Of a DNA stretch of 5,111 bases, positions 1 through 5,111 are shown one piece after another. The stretch spans positions 1-5,111 of the forward strand of contig SYLK01000285.1 in assembly GCA_005809115.1 (NCBI GenBank). The letters are read 5' to 3'. Below the pieces are notes generated by a model. It saw only the letters and a list, made by a program, of their open reading frames with translations, did not search any database and was not told the DNA's origin. Position 1 is the first letter of the stretch. Every line of letters starts with the position of its first letter. Both the position numbers and the translations under genes were made by a program. The stretch comes from Planctomyces sp. (GTDB taxonomy: Bacteria; Planctomycetota; Planctomycetia; Planctomycetales; Planctomycetaceae).

Positions 1-2
1 CA

Positions 3-1856
3 TTTGTGTTGTGTGCCTGCGCTCTGATCGGCCGCGAGTTTTCCACCGCAGGATGCCAGGCCGACGAACCGGCTGCGGGTTCGCCGCTGCCAGTCAGTCT
101 GGCGTCGATCACCGAGAAGTTCCGGTCGGGCGAGCCGGTTGTCGTCGCCACGTTTGGCGACAGTATCACCTGGCCCTGCTATCACACGGATTTCCAGCAG
201 AACTACATCACATTCGCCGTGGACGCATTGCGGCAGGCCTACCCGAAAGCAGACATCAGGATCGTTCACGCCGGAAACATGGGATCGGCGGCGCGGGGAC
301 TGGGCGAAACTCGGTTCGACCGGTACGTGCTCGCCCACGCCCCGGACCTCGTTGTGATCATGTTCGGGATGAACGACTGCCTTGGCGGGGAAGGAGCAAT
401 CGACGCCTACGAACAGAATCTGACGCGCCTGATCGAAAGGGCGCGCAGCCGGGGCGTGCTGCCGGTGATCGCGAATCAGAACGAGATCATTTACGACAGC
501 CCGGACGGGCAGCCGCGTCGGGCGCTACCCCGCTACATGGCCCGCGCCCTCGAAGTGGCCGTTCGTGAACGTGTGCCTGCAGCCGATTGCTTCGCGGCAT
601 GGAAACCATTACTTGCCAGTCGTGATGAGCTGGCAGCGCGGCTGAACGACTGGATTCACCCCAATCATGCGGGCCACCGGCTGATGGCTCGGTCAATCCT
701 GCAGTCGCTCTGGCCGGAGGCGGTCGGATTCGTTTCTGATGCCGTCCGCACTCCGGAGCGCCTCCCTGCCGCGGATCCCGTTGCCCGCCTGCTCCCCGGA
801 CCGCCGGGGAAGCAGATCCTGCGGACCAGTGATGGCATCTGGTGCGCCGTTTCAGGGCGGTCACGCGACGGCAGGATCACGGACCTCGTGTTCAGTTGGT
901 CTGAAGATCCTCGACCGGCATGGGCCGATTTCGAGCACATCACGCTGATTGGTACCGGGAAGGAGGCGGTTTTCGATGCGATGGACAGAACTCTCACCGC
1001 GGGGCTGCTGCTGGAACGCGAGGGTCGCGTGCTGGTGGTCTTCAGCTGGAACGTCGGAGTGTTCGTTGTTTCGATCGACCTCCGGAAAGTGAGCTGGCAG
1101 GACCACATTCGCGACCCGTCGGCCTGGCTGGCACAATCCGGGCAACCGTTTGTCCGACCTCAGATCGTGGTGAACAATCAGCAGAACGCTGGACTGCTCC
1201 ATGATGCGTGGCTGCAGCCCGACGGCTGGCCCGCTGTCTTTTGCTCTGCGCGTAAACCGGCTCCGGGGTCGGGATGGGAGATCACGGATGGGGAGGACGG
1301 CATCGCGCTGGTCACGCGGCGTGGAGCAGCGGACGAGTCCGTACAGGACTTCCTGTTCCCGGGGTTTCAGGCCCTTCGCTGTACTCACACCGGGGCGGAA
1401 AACGTGTATTGGGCAGCACAACGGAATCCCGGTGAGGAGTGGCGGCTGGGAACGGTCGGCCGGGAAAGGTTTTTTTCCGTTCATCGATCCGCCCGAGAAC
1501 TGCTCCTGCCAGGAGGCGGTATCGCAAACCAGGCAGTCGGGGTGGCGTATCTTCAAACCGATCAGGCCGCCGACGGTCACTGGACGATCCTGGAATGGGG
1601 CGAAGATTTCAGCTCGCATGATCTTTCGCCTCCCGCAGGAGCGACTCCAGGGCGGCTGGTTCCGCTGCCCTGGTCGGATGGCGTGGAACGCGGGATCGAA
1701 TGGCGGGAAGTCCCGCACGACGATCACGGAAAGTGCGTCTGTGCCTGGCAATCACAGCTCCCACCGGGCGGTGCAACGCTGGGCATCCTGACTGAACATC
1801 GAGGGCAACTGGCGTTCTCCATCACGGGGGTGCGGAGAACTATCCCGAGCAACTGA
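3..1856 (+). CDS. Secreted SGNH/GDSL-family hydrolase with long uncharacterised C-terminal region (5' partial)
   Basis: This is a probable exported esterase or acetylesterase of the SGNH hydrolase superfamily; its substrate cannot be read from sequence. Residues are numbered from the GTG at position 6. Block I is GDSIT with nucleophile Ser53, block II is around NMGS (Gly93), block III is GMND (121-124), and block V is DWIHPN with Asp215 and His218, so the catalytic set is complete. The frame is open to the left edge. The first residues (VLCACALIG...STAGCQADEP) look like the hydrophobic part and cleavage region of a signal peptide without its basic n-region, so the true start is probably upstream. 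TAGC is a poor lipobox. Residues from about 250 to 616 lie outside the SGNH core; they are rich in alternating hydrophobic strands and Trp (for example VLVVFSWNVGVFVVSIDL) and may form a beta-propeller, which is inference. The stop is TGA at 1854-1856. No tight downstream partner exists: the next main gene is 401 bases away. Confidence 0.88.
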   Translation, partial: FVLCACALIGREFSTAGCQADEPAAGSPLPVSLASITEKFRSGEPVVVATFGDSITWPCYHTDFQQNYITFAVDALRQAYPKADIRIVHAGNMGSAARGLGETRFDRYVLAHAPDLVVIMFGMNDCLGGEGAIDAYEQNLTRLIERARSRGVLPVIANQNEIIYDSPDGQPRRALPRYMARALEVAVRERVPAADCFAAWKPLLASRDELAARLNDWIHPNHAGHRLMARSILQSLWPEAVGFVSDAVRTPERLPAADPVARLLPGPPGKQILRTSDGIWCAVSGRSRDGRITDLVFSWSEDPRPAWADFEHITLIGTGKEAVFDAMDRTLTAGLLLEREGRVLVVFSWNVGVFVVSIDLRKVSWQDHIRDPSAWLAQSGQPFVRPQIVVNNQQNAGLLHDAWLQPDGWPAVFCSARKPAPGSGWEITDGEDGIALVTRRGAADESVQDFLFPGFQALRCTHTGAENVYWAAQRNPGEEWRLGTVGRERFFSVHRSARELLLPGGGIANQAVGVAYLQTDQAADGHWTILEWGEDFSSHDLSPPAGATPGRLVPLPWSDGVERGIEWREVPHDDHGKCVCAWQSQLPPGGATLGILTEHRGQLAFSITGVRRTIPSN

Positions 1857-1929
1857 GACGCCTTCGATACCTGGTCAATCTCCAGCAGACGGCTTCCAGG
1901 CGATCCAGGCAGATCAAGACAGACTGCAA

Positions 1930-1952
1930 TTGACAGCGGAGTAAAATATGAT
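1930..1952 (+). promoter_or_regulatory. Weak promoter candidate (TTGACA / TATGAT, spacing too short)
   Basis: A perfect TTGACA lies at 1930-1935 and a near-consensus TATGAT at 1947-1952. They are separated by only 11 bases rather than the usual 16-18 for a sigma-70 promoter, so they are unlikely to act together as a standard pair. TATGAT could serve as a -10 element with a different or absent -35. It would drive the possible small ORF at 1998 or a transcript through the repeat cluster. Confidence 0.2.
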
Positions 1953-1997
1953 AGTGTGTACAGGTCGCGTTGCGGTGTGACATAAGGAGAGCGGCAG

Positions 1998-2111
1998 ATG
2001 AGAACATACCAACCCGAAGCGCCAGCGAGGAATCGACTTACCAACCCGAAGCGCCAGCGAGGAATCGACATACGGCCTCGCTGGCGCTTCGGGTTCGTGT
2101 TGCGCGGGTAA
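1998..2111 (+). CDS. Possible 37-residue basic small ORF running through the repeat cluster
   Basis: An ATG at 1998 is preceded by AAGGAGA at 1984-1990 with a 7-base gap, a good Shine-Dalgarno arrangement, and the frame stays open to TAA at 2109-2111. The 37-residue product is Arg/Pro-rich. The first repeat copy is read as QPEAPAR, the second as NPKRQRG, and the inverted copy as PRWRFGF. These peptides are familiar from hypothetical proteins called over this repeat in planctomycetes and are usually regarded as spurious, because the repeat happens to lack stops in several frames. What favours a real gene is the ribosome-binding site lying in unique sequence outside the repeat, with a TATGAT hexamer about 45 bases upstream of the ATG. 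No function is assigned, and I consider artefact more likely than gene. Confidence 0.22.
   Translation: MRTYQPEAPARNRLTNPKRQRGIDIRPRWRFGFVLRG
2007..2070 (+). repeat. Two tandem 32-bp units of a planctomycete dispersed repeat
   Basis: Positions 2007-2038 and 2039-2070 are identical except for the last base (T versus A). Each contains the core AACCCGAAGCGCCAGCGAGG, at 2011-2030 and 2043-2062, flanked by TACC before and AATCGAC after. I recognise the core as a sequence found many times in planctomycete intergenic regions, though the copy number in this genome cannot be seen here. No transposase or target duplication is visible next to it. Confidence 0.9.
2043..2095. repeat. Inverted repeat forming a 20-bp perfect stem (13-base loop)
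   Basis: The core at 2043-2062 is the exact reverse complement of 2076-2095, giving a 20-bp GC-rich stem with a 13-base loop at 2063-2075. The upstream tandem core at 2011-2030 can pair with the same 3' arm across a 45-base loop, so two mutually exclusive hairpins are possible. There is no run of T after the stem (CGTGTTGCGCGGG follows), so it is not a classical intrinsic terminator. It could still stabilise or attenuate a transcript, or be a REP-like element. Confidence 0.88.
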
Positions 2112-2181
2112 ATTCTCCCTTGCCGGTCGCCTGACATCAGCATGCGACATGTGTGAGTGCAGCGTTTTTCTGTGTAATATC

Positions 2182-2216
2182 CTGAATTGACACGCTGAAA
2201 TACGCTGAATTGACAC
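2182..2216 (+). repeat. 12-bp direct repeat with AATTGACA, just upstream of the DUF1501 gene
   Basis: CTGAATTGACAC occurs at 2182-2193 and again at 2205-2216, a period of 23 bases, with an extra ACGCTGAA at 2192-2199 that matches 2202-2209. Each copy contains a perfect TTGACA (2187-2192 and 2210-2215). No good -10 hexamer lies 16-18 bases after either copy, so a direct-repeat regulator site is as plausible as tandem -35 elements. The second copy ends 41 bases before the preferred GTG start at 2258. Confidence 0.6.
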
Positions 2217-2240
2217 CGTTCGGCCTGGATTTCGATCTGA

Positions 2241-2248
2241 AGGAAGGA
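2241..2248 (+). promoter_or_regulatory. Shine-Dalgarno AGGAAGGA that sets the DUF1501 start
   Basis: AGGAAGGA lies 9 bases before the GTG at 2258. It favours that codon over the TTG at 2210, which sits inside the direct repeat and lacks a comparable site. Confidence 0.75.
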
Positions 2249-2257
2249 ACGTGTCCT

Positions 2258-3646
2258 GTGTTGCGGTTTCTTTCCGGTCGACTTCGATTATGTGACGGGA
2301 TCACTCGCCGCGAAGTGCTGCGTGTGGGGGGGCTCGGGGCATTCCTGCTTTCAGCGGGTGAGCCATTTCGATTGCCAGGTGCCGTGGCCGAGGACGCATT
2401 GCCGTCGTCTGGTCGAGCCAGATCGGTCGTGTTCATTACGCTTTACGGCGGCCCTCCGCAGACGGAAACGTTTGACATGAAGCCGCAGGGGCCCTCCGAG
2501 GCCCGGCCGGTCAGTCCGATTGCGACCAGTGTTCCGGGCATCGAGATTTGTGAATACCTGCCTCATCTGGCCCAGGTGGCGCACCTGGGAACGGTGGTTC
2601 GGTCATTGACTCACAGCGATACGGCCCATGCGGCAGCGCTGTACACGTACCTGACCGGCTGGCCTCATCCTTTACTCAACACGAACAGTCCGGCGACGCC
2701 CGACGACCATCCGCATCTTGGTGCCGCAATGGGAGTACTGAGGCCTTCGCCAGGATCGGTGCCACCGTGCCTGATTGTCGGGGGACGGATTCTTCCACAG
2801 TTTCAGGGAATCGGGCAGACAGGCGGATATCTCGGAGCGGCTCACGAACCCCTGACCGTCGATCGAGACGCACAGGATCCCGATTCCATCCTGAAACTCA
2901 TGACCCTGCGGGACGAAGTTCCCACATTCCGGCTGGACCACCGTCGCCGGCTTCTGGGAACTCTGGAAGCCGGAGTGCGAAACCTGGACGTGGACCGGAA
3001 GCACGCGAACCTCTCCGCGATTCAGCAGAGTGCTTACCAGATGTTGTCTTCGCGTGAACTGGTGGCGGCCTTCGATCTGGAACGCGAACCCGAGCGAGTG
3101 CGCGACAGATATGGGCGCTTTGCCCTGGGACAGAACCTGTTGCTGGCCCGCAGGCTGGTTGAAGCTGGCGTACCGACGATTCAGGTCAGTGACATTCCTC
3201 CCGGCGGCGAACAACACTGGGACCTGCACTATGGAAACATCTTCAGCCGACTCAGAGAATCTTTGCTGCCGCATCTGGACCAGAGCGTGGCGGCCTTCCT
3301 CGCCGATCTGCGCGAGCGGGGCCTGCTCGAACAGACTCTCGTGATCGTGGGAGGGGAGTTCGGGCGAACTCCCTGGATGGATCGCGCACCGGACCAGGGA
3401 GGCCGGCAGCACTGGCCGCGGTGCTATTCAGCGCTGCTGGCTGGCGGCGGCATTCGGCAGGGCGAGGTGTTTGGCTCGTCCGATCAGGCGGCGGCTTACC
3501 CGGCATCAAATCCGGTAGCGCCGTGGGACCTGGGGGCAACGATTCTGCACCTTGCGGGGATTGATCCTGCGGGCGAGATTTCTGATCGTCATGGCCGACC
3601 TCGGCCGTTGTGTCGAGGGCATGTCATGCACGATGTGCTGGTGTAA
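2258..3646 (+). CDS. DUF1501 family protein, Tat-exported, sulfatase/alkaline-phosphatase-like fold
   Basis: This is a DUF1501 protein, a family abundant in planctomycetes and related to the alkaline phosphatase/sulfatase superfamily; the exact reaction is unknown. The GTG at 2258 is chosen as start because AGGAAGGA precedes it and because the product then begins like its relatives (LRFLSGRLRLCDGITRREVL), giving 462 residues, a normal length. A TTG at 2210 would add 16 residues, and an in-frame TGA lies at 2183-2185. The twin arginines are R17-R18 in a Tat-type signal. Family landmarks are FITLYGGPPQTETFDMKP (59-76), the His-containing LTHSDTAH (117-124), WDLH (321-324), EFGRTP (367-372), HWP (385-387) and the LLAGGGIRQGEVFG segment (393-406). 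Potential metal or acid residues are Asp73, His119, His124, Asp322, His324, Glu367 and His385, by analogy only. The stop is TAA at 3644-3646. Planctomycete DUF1501 genes often follow a DUF1549/DUF1553 cytochrome-like gene; none is visible here. Confidence 0.93.
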   Translation: MLRFLSGRLRLCDGITRREVLRVGGLGAFLLSAGEPFRLPGAVAEDALPSSGRARSVVFITLYGGPPQTETFDMKPQGPSEARPVSPIATSVPGIEICEYLPHLAQVAHLGTVVRSLTHSDTAHAAALYTYLTGWPHPLLNTNSPATPDDHPHLGAAMGVLRPSPGSVPPCLIVGGRILPQFQGIGQTGGYLGAAHEPLTVDRDAQDPDSILKLMTLRDEVPTFRLDHRRRLLGTLEAGVRNLDVDRKHANLSAIQQSAYQMLSSRELVAAFDLEREPERVRDRYGRFALGQNLLLARRLVEAGVPTIQVSDIPPGGEQHWDLHYGNIFSRLRESLLPHLDQSVAAFLADLRERGLLEQTLVIVGGEFGRTPWMDRAPDQGGRQHWPRCYSALLAGGGIRQGEVFGSSDQAAAYPASNPVAPWDLGATILHLAGIDPAGEISDRHGRPRPLCRGHVMHDVLV

Positions 3647-3661
3647 AACGTGCGACCGCGT

Positions 3662-3698
3662 GCGGGAAGCGAGTGTCGCTGCGGTGCACGCTTCCTGT
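3662..3698 (+). terminator. Weak hairpin after the DUF1501 gene, possible terminator
   Basis: GGAAGCG at 3665-3671 pairs with CGCTTCC at 3689-3695. The stem extends outward to 3662/3698 with one more Watson-Crick pair and two G-U pairs, around a 17-base loop. It starts 16 bases after the stop codon, as a terminator would, but no T-run follows. Confidence 0.3.
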
Positions 3699-3753
3699 CT
3701 GCCAGCAGGCTGTTCCGTCTTCGAGGCGGGAAGAGCGACCTGGTGACTGAGAT

Positions 3754-3759
3754 TATGAT
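3754..3759 (+). promoter_or_regulatory. Possible -10 hexamer TATGAT before the propeller gene
   Basis: TATGAT lies 45 bases upstream of the ATG at 3805, in one of the few AT-rich spots of the spacer. No TTGACA-like -35 sits 16-18 bases before it, so support is weak. Confidence 0.2.
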
Positions 3760-3804
3760 CAACTGAGGCCGGACAGTCGCGGCTTCGCTGACAGGAGAAC
3801 GACC

Positions 3805-5111
3805 ATGCCGGATGCGAAAGCTCTCAGATCGACTGCATCACGACGGCAATTCATCAGAGCCGGCGTTGCCACGGCCGCCGTGGTCACATCACCTTACGCA
3901 GGACTGACCGGGGCGCTCACGGCTCCTGCCCCGTCCGCTGCCCCGGGCGGTGCGGATGATCAGCCGCTGATGATCGCCCGTGGAGCAGTCCAGTTATTCG
4001 TGGATCTGGACCGGGTGGAGTCGATGCAGAACGTTCGGCGAACATTCCACACGGCTGAGAAACATCCGGAGAATCCCGTGATCCGCCGCGTCAGACCGTG
4101 GGAGGATGACCGCAGTACCTGGGGTTCGGTCGTCTACGACGAACAGCAGAAGATCTTCAGGGCCTGGTATGGAGGGAAGTCAGGTCAGCAGAAGGAATAC
4201 CGCCCTGGCTCGCTGTCGGATTGCTCAGTCCTGTGCTACGCCACTTCGACCGATGGGATTCATTGGGACAGGCCCGACCTGGGTCTGCACGAAGTACTCG
4301 GGACGAAGCACAATAACGTGGTGATCGGGGATGACCACCAGAACGGGCTGGCTCACTGGGAATCGCTCCTCATCGACCCGCTCGAACAGGACTCTCAGCG
4401 GCGCTACAAGGCGATCGGCTGGTCCAGCAATGACTGGGACGGGCCGATGAGTGGCATCTATACGATGACGTCGCCAGACGGGCTGCACTGGACCCATACT
4501 CCTGAACCGGTCTTTCACTATCATCCTCGTCCCGGGACGAGCGATCGGGGGCCGGTCGGGGACGCACAGAGCATGATGATCGACACCCTGCGAAATCGGT
4601 ACGTCGCGTTCCTGCGGCGGATTCCCGGCCGGGCGTTCAGCGTGAGTCAGGATTTCGCCACCTGGACGCCACCAGAAGTATCTCTGGAGGCCCGCGGGGA
4701 TGAGACCGGCAATACGATTTATAATCACATGGGCTTTGTCTATGGTGATCGTTATCTCGGTCAGCTCACCTACCTGGATCAGAAGGACCACACGAAAACG
4801 CTGGTCAACGTGTGGCTGCTCACCAGTCGCGACGGGGAACACTGGGATCGACCGGAAACAGAACGCCCGCTGATCGACGTGGGGGACATCGGGGAATGGG
4901 ACCGTTTCAACATCCGACTGACGGGCGCTCCGCCCATCCGCGTCGGAGACAAGCTCTTCATCTATTATCGGAATACGGCGAACCGTCACGGACCTTATGT
5001 GGGGACAGACACCACAAACGTGGGCGGCGGGATCGGGCTGGCCACCCTGCGCGCGGACGGATTCGCGTCAGTTGCCGCGGGCTATGATGGCGGACAGCTG
5101 ACAACGAAGCC
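3805..5111 (+). CDS. Tat-exported Asp-box/beta-propeller protein, glycosidase- or sialidase-like (3' partial)
   Basis: The frame opens with ATG at 3805, 6 bases after AGGAGA (3793-3798), and stays open for 435 codons to the window edge. A Tat signal is clear: SRRQFIRAGVATAAVV, with twin arginines at residues 13-14. Asp-box-like motifs of the form SxDGxxW occur at about residues 148-154 (STDGIHW), 223-229 (SPDGLHW) and 341-347 (SRDGEHW), with a degenerate SQDFATW at 281-287. The 58-75 residue spacing fits the blades of a beta-propeller. Other segments are RAWYGG, DP...RRYKAIGW (191 onward), GDAQSMMID (252 onward) and FIYYRN (385 onward). Together these resemble secreted GH32/GH43- or sialidase-like proteins of planctomycetes and verrucomicrobia that are often left as hypothetical. 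Catalytic residues cannot be assigned. The end (GFASVAAGYDGGQLTTK) resembles the lead-in to a C-terminal beta-sandwich, so perhaps 80-100 residues are missing; that is inference. The gene starts 158 bases after the DUF1501 stop. Confidence 0.85.
   Translation, partial: MPDAKALRSTASRRQFIRAGVATAAVVTSPYAGLTGALTAPAPSAAPGGADDQPLMIARGAVQLFVDLDRVESMQNVRRTFHTAEKHPENPVIRRVRPWEDDRSTWGSVVYDEQQKIFRAWYGGKSGQQKEYRPGSLSDCSVLCYATSTDGIHWDRPDLGLHEVLGTKHNNVVIGDDHQNGLAHWESLLIDPLEQDSQRRYKAIGWSSNDWDGPMSGIYTMTSPDGLHWTHTPEPVFHYHPRPGTSDRGPVGDAQSMMIDTLRNRYVAFLRRIPGRAFSVSQDFATWTPPEVSLEARGDETGNTIYNHMGFVYGDRYLGQLTYLDQKDHTKTLVNVWLLTSRDGEHWDRPETERPLIDVGDIGEWDRFNIRLTGAPPIRVGDKLFIYYRNTANRHGPYVGTDTTNVGGGIGLATLRADGFASVAAGYDGGQLTTK

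Larger units (their letters stand above)
1857..2257. other. 400-base intergenic region with repeats and possible regulatory sites
   Basis: No conventional gene is visible here. The region is richer in A+T than its flanks in places, notably 1928-1955 and 2161-2215. From left to right it holds weak CCTGG/CCAGG complementarity just after the hydrolase stop but no convincing terminator, an AATTGACA and a TATGAT hexamer, a planctomycete-type repeat cluster with a strong hairpin, and a 12-bp direct repeat containing AATTGACA directly before the DUF1501 gene. A possible 37-codon ORF crosses the repeat cluster. These parts are listed separately. Confidence 0.8.

Noticed and set aside
1470..1476. Run of seven T in the hydrolase gene as a slippage or programmed frameshift site
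   Set aside because: The frame is read AGG TTT TTT TCC and continues intact to a plausible C-terminus; no alternative-frame extension of interest follows.
861..1751. Long minus-strand open frame (296 codons) opposite the C-terminal half of the hydrolase gene
   Set aside because: It lies wholly antisense to a frame with a better-supported product, its translation is rich in Arg/Pro/Ser with no recognisable domain, and long antisense frames are expected in GC-rich coding DNA.
2007..2095. CRISPR array
   Set aside because: Only two direct units sit back to back without spacers, plus one inverted copy; no cas gene is present.
2043..2111. Classical intrinsic terminator for the hydrolase gene
   Set aside because: The stem is strong but lies nearly 190 bases after the stop codon and is not followed by a T-run.
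1724..2143. Minus-strand frame containing NPKRQRG and PRWRFGL peptides, which could be called as a hypothetical protein
   Set aside because: Its familiar peptides come from translating the dispersed repeat. The rest overlaps the hydrolase 3' end antisense, and no ribosome-binding site supports it.
2672..3412. Minus-strand open frame (246 codons) opposite the DUF1501 gene
   Set aside because: It overlaps conserved DUF1501 motifs on the other strand and has no recognisable product; it is a shadow frame.
4225..4989. Minus-strand open frame (254 codons) opposite the propeller gene
   Set aside because: The plus-strand frame has a Shine-Dalgarno, a Tat signal and repeated Asp-box motifs; the antisense translation shows no domain or start signal I can support.

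Overview
The window most likely comes from a GC-rich planctomycete. Three things point that way. There is a Tat-exported DUF1501 protein with the lineage-typical N-terminus (LCDGITRREVLRVGG). A second Tat substrate is a secreted beta-propeller-like protein. Between genes lies a cluster of the dispersed AACCCGAAGCGCCAGCGAGG repeat, whose translations (QPEAPAR, NPKRQRG, PRWRFG) I recall from many spurious small proteins in planctomycete genomes. No database search was possible, so the assignment rests on recognition.

Layout, all on the + strand. (1) Positions 3-1856 hold an SGNH/GDSL hydrolase whose 5' end appears cut by the window edge; a complete SGNH core is followed by about 365 residues of unassigned, probably beta-rich sequence. 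(2) Positions 1857-2257 are a 400-base intergenic region. It carries two tandem 32-bp repeat units plus one inverted copy that can form a 20-bp perfect hairpin, a possible 37-codon ORF with a good Shine-Dalgarno running through those repeats, and three copies of AATTGACA, two of them inside a 12-bp direct repeat just upstream of the next gene. (3) Positions 2258-3646 hold the DUF1501 gene, best started at a GTG behind AGGAAGGA. (4) Positions 3647-3804 are a short spacer with a weak hairpin and a possible -10 element. (5) Positions 3805-5111 hold a Tat-exported Asp-box/beta-propeller protein that runs off the right edge.

The proteins look like parts of the exported carbohydrate- or sulfate-ester-processing repertoire common in planctomycetes: an esterase-like hydrolase, a member of the alkaline-phosphatase/sulfatase-like superfamily, and a sialidase/GH43-like propeller. 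The spacers of 401 and 158 bases mean there is no tight operon, so a shared pathway is only inferred. I see no clear defence system, mobile element, RNA gene or CRISPR array. The least explained items are the repeat/hairpin cluster with its overlapping small ORF, the spaced AATTGACA motifs, and the C-terminal half of the SGNH protein.
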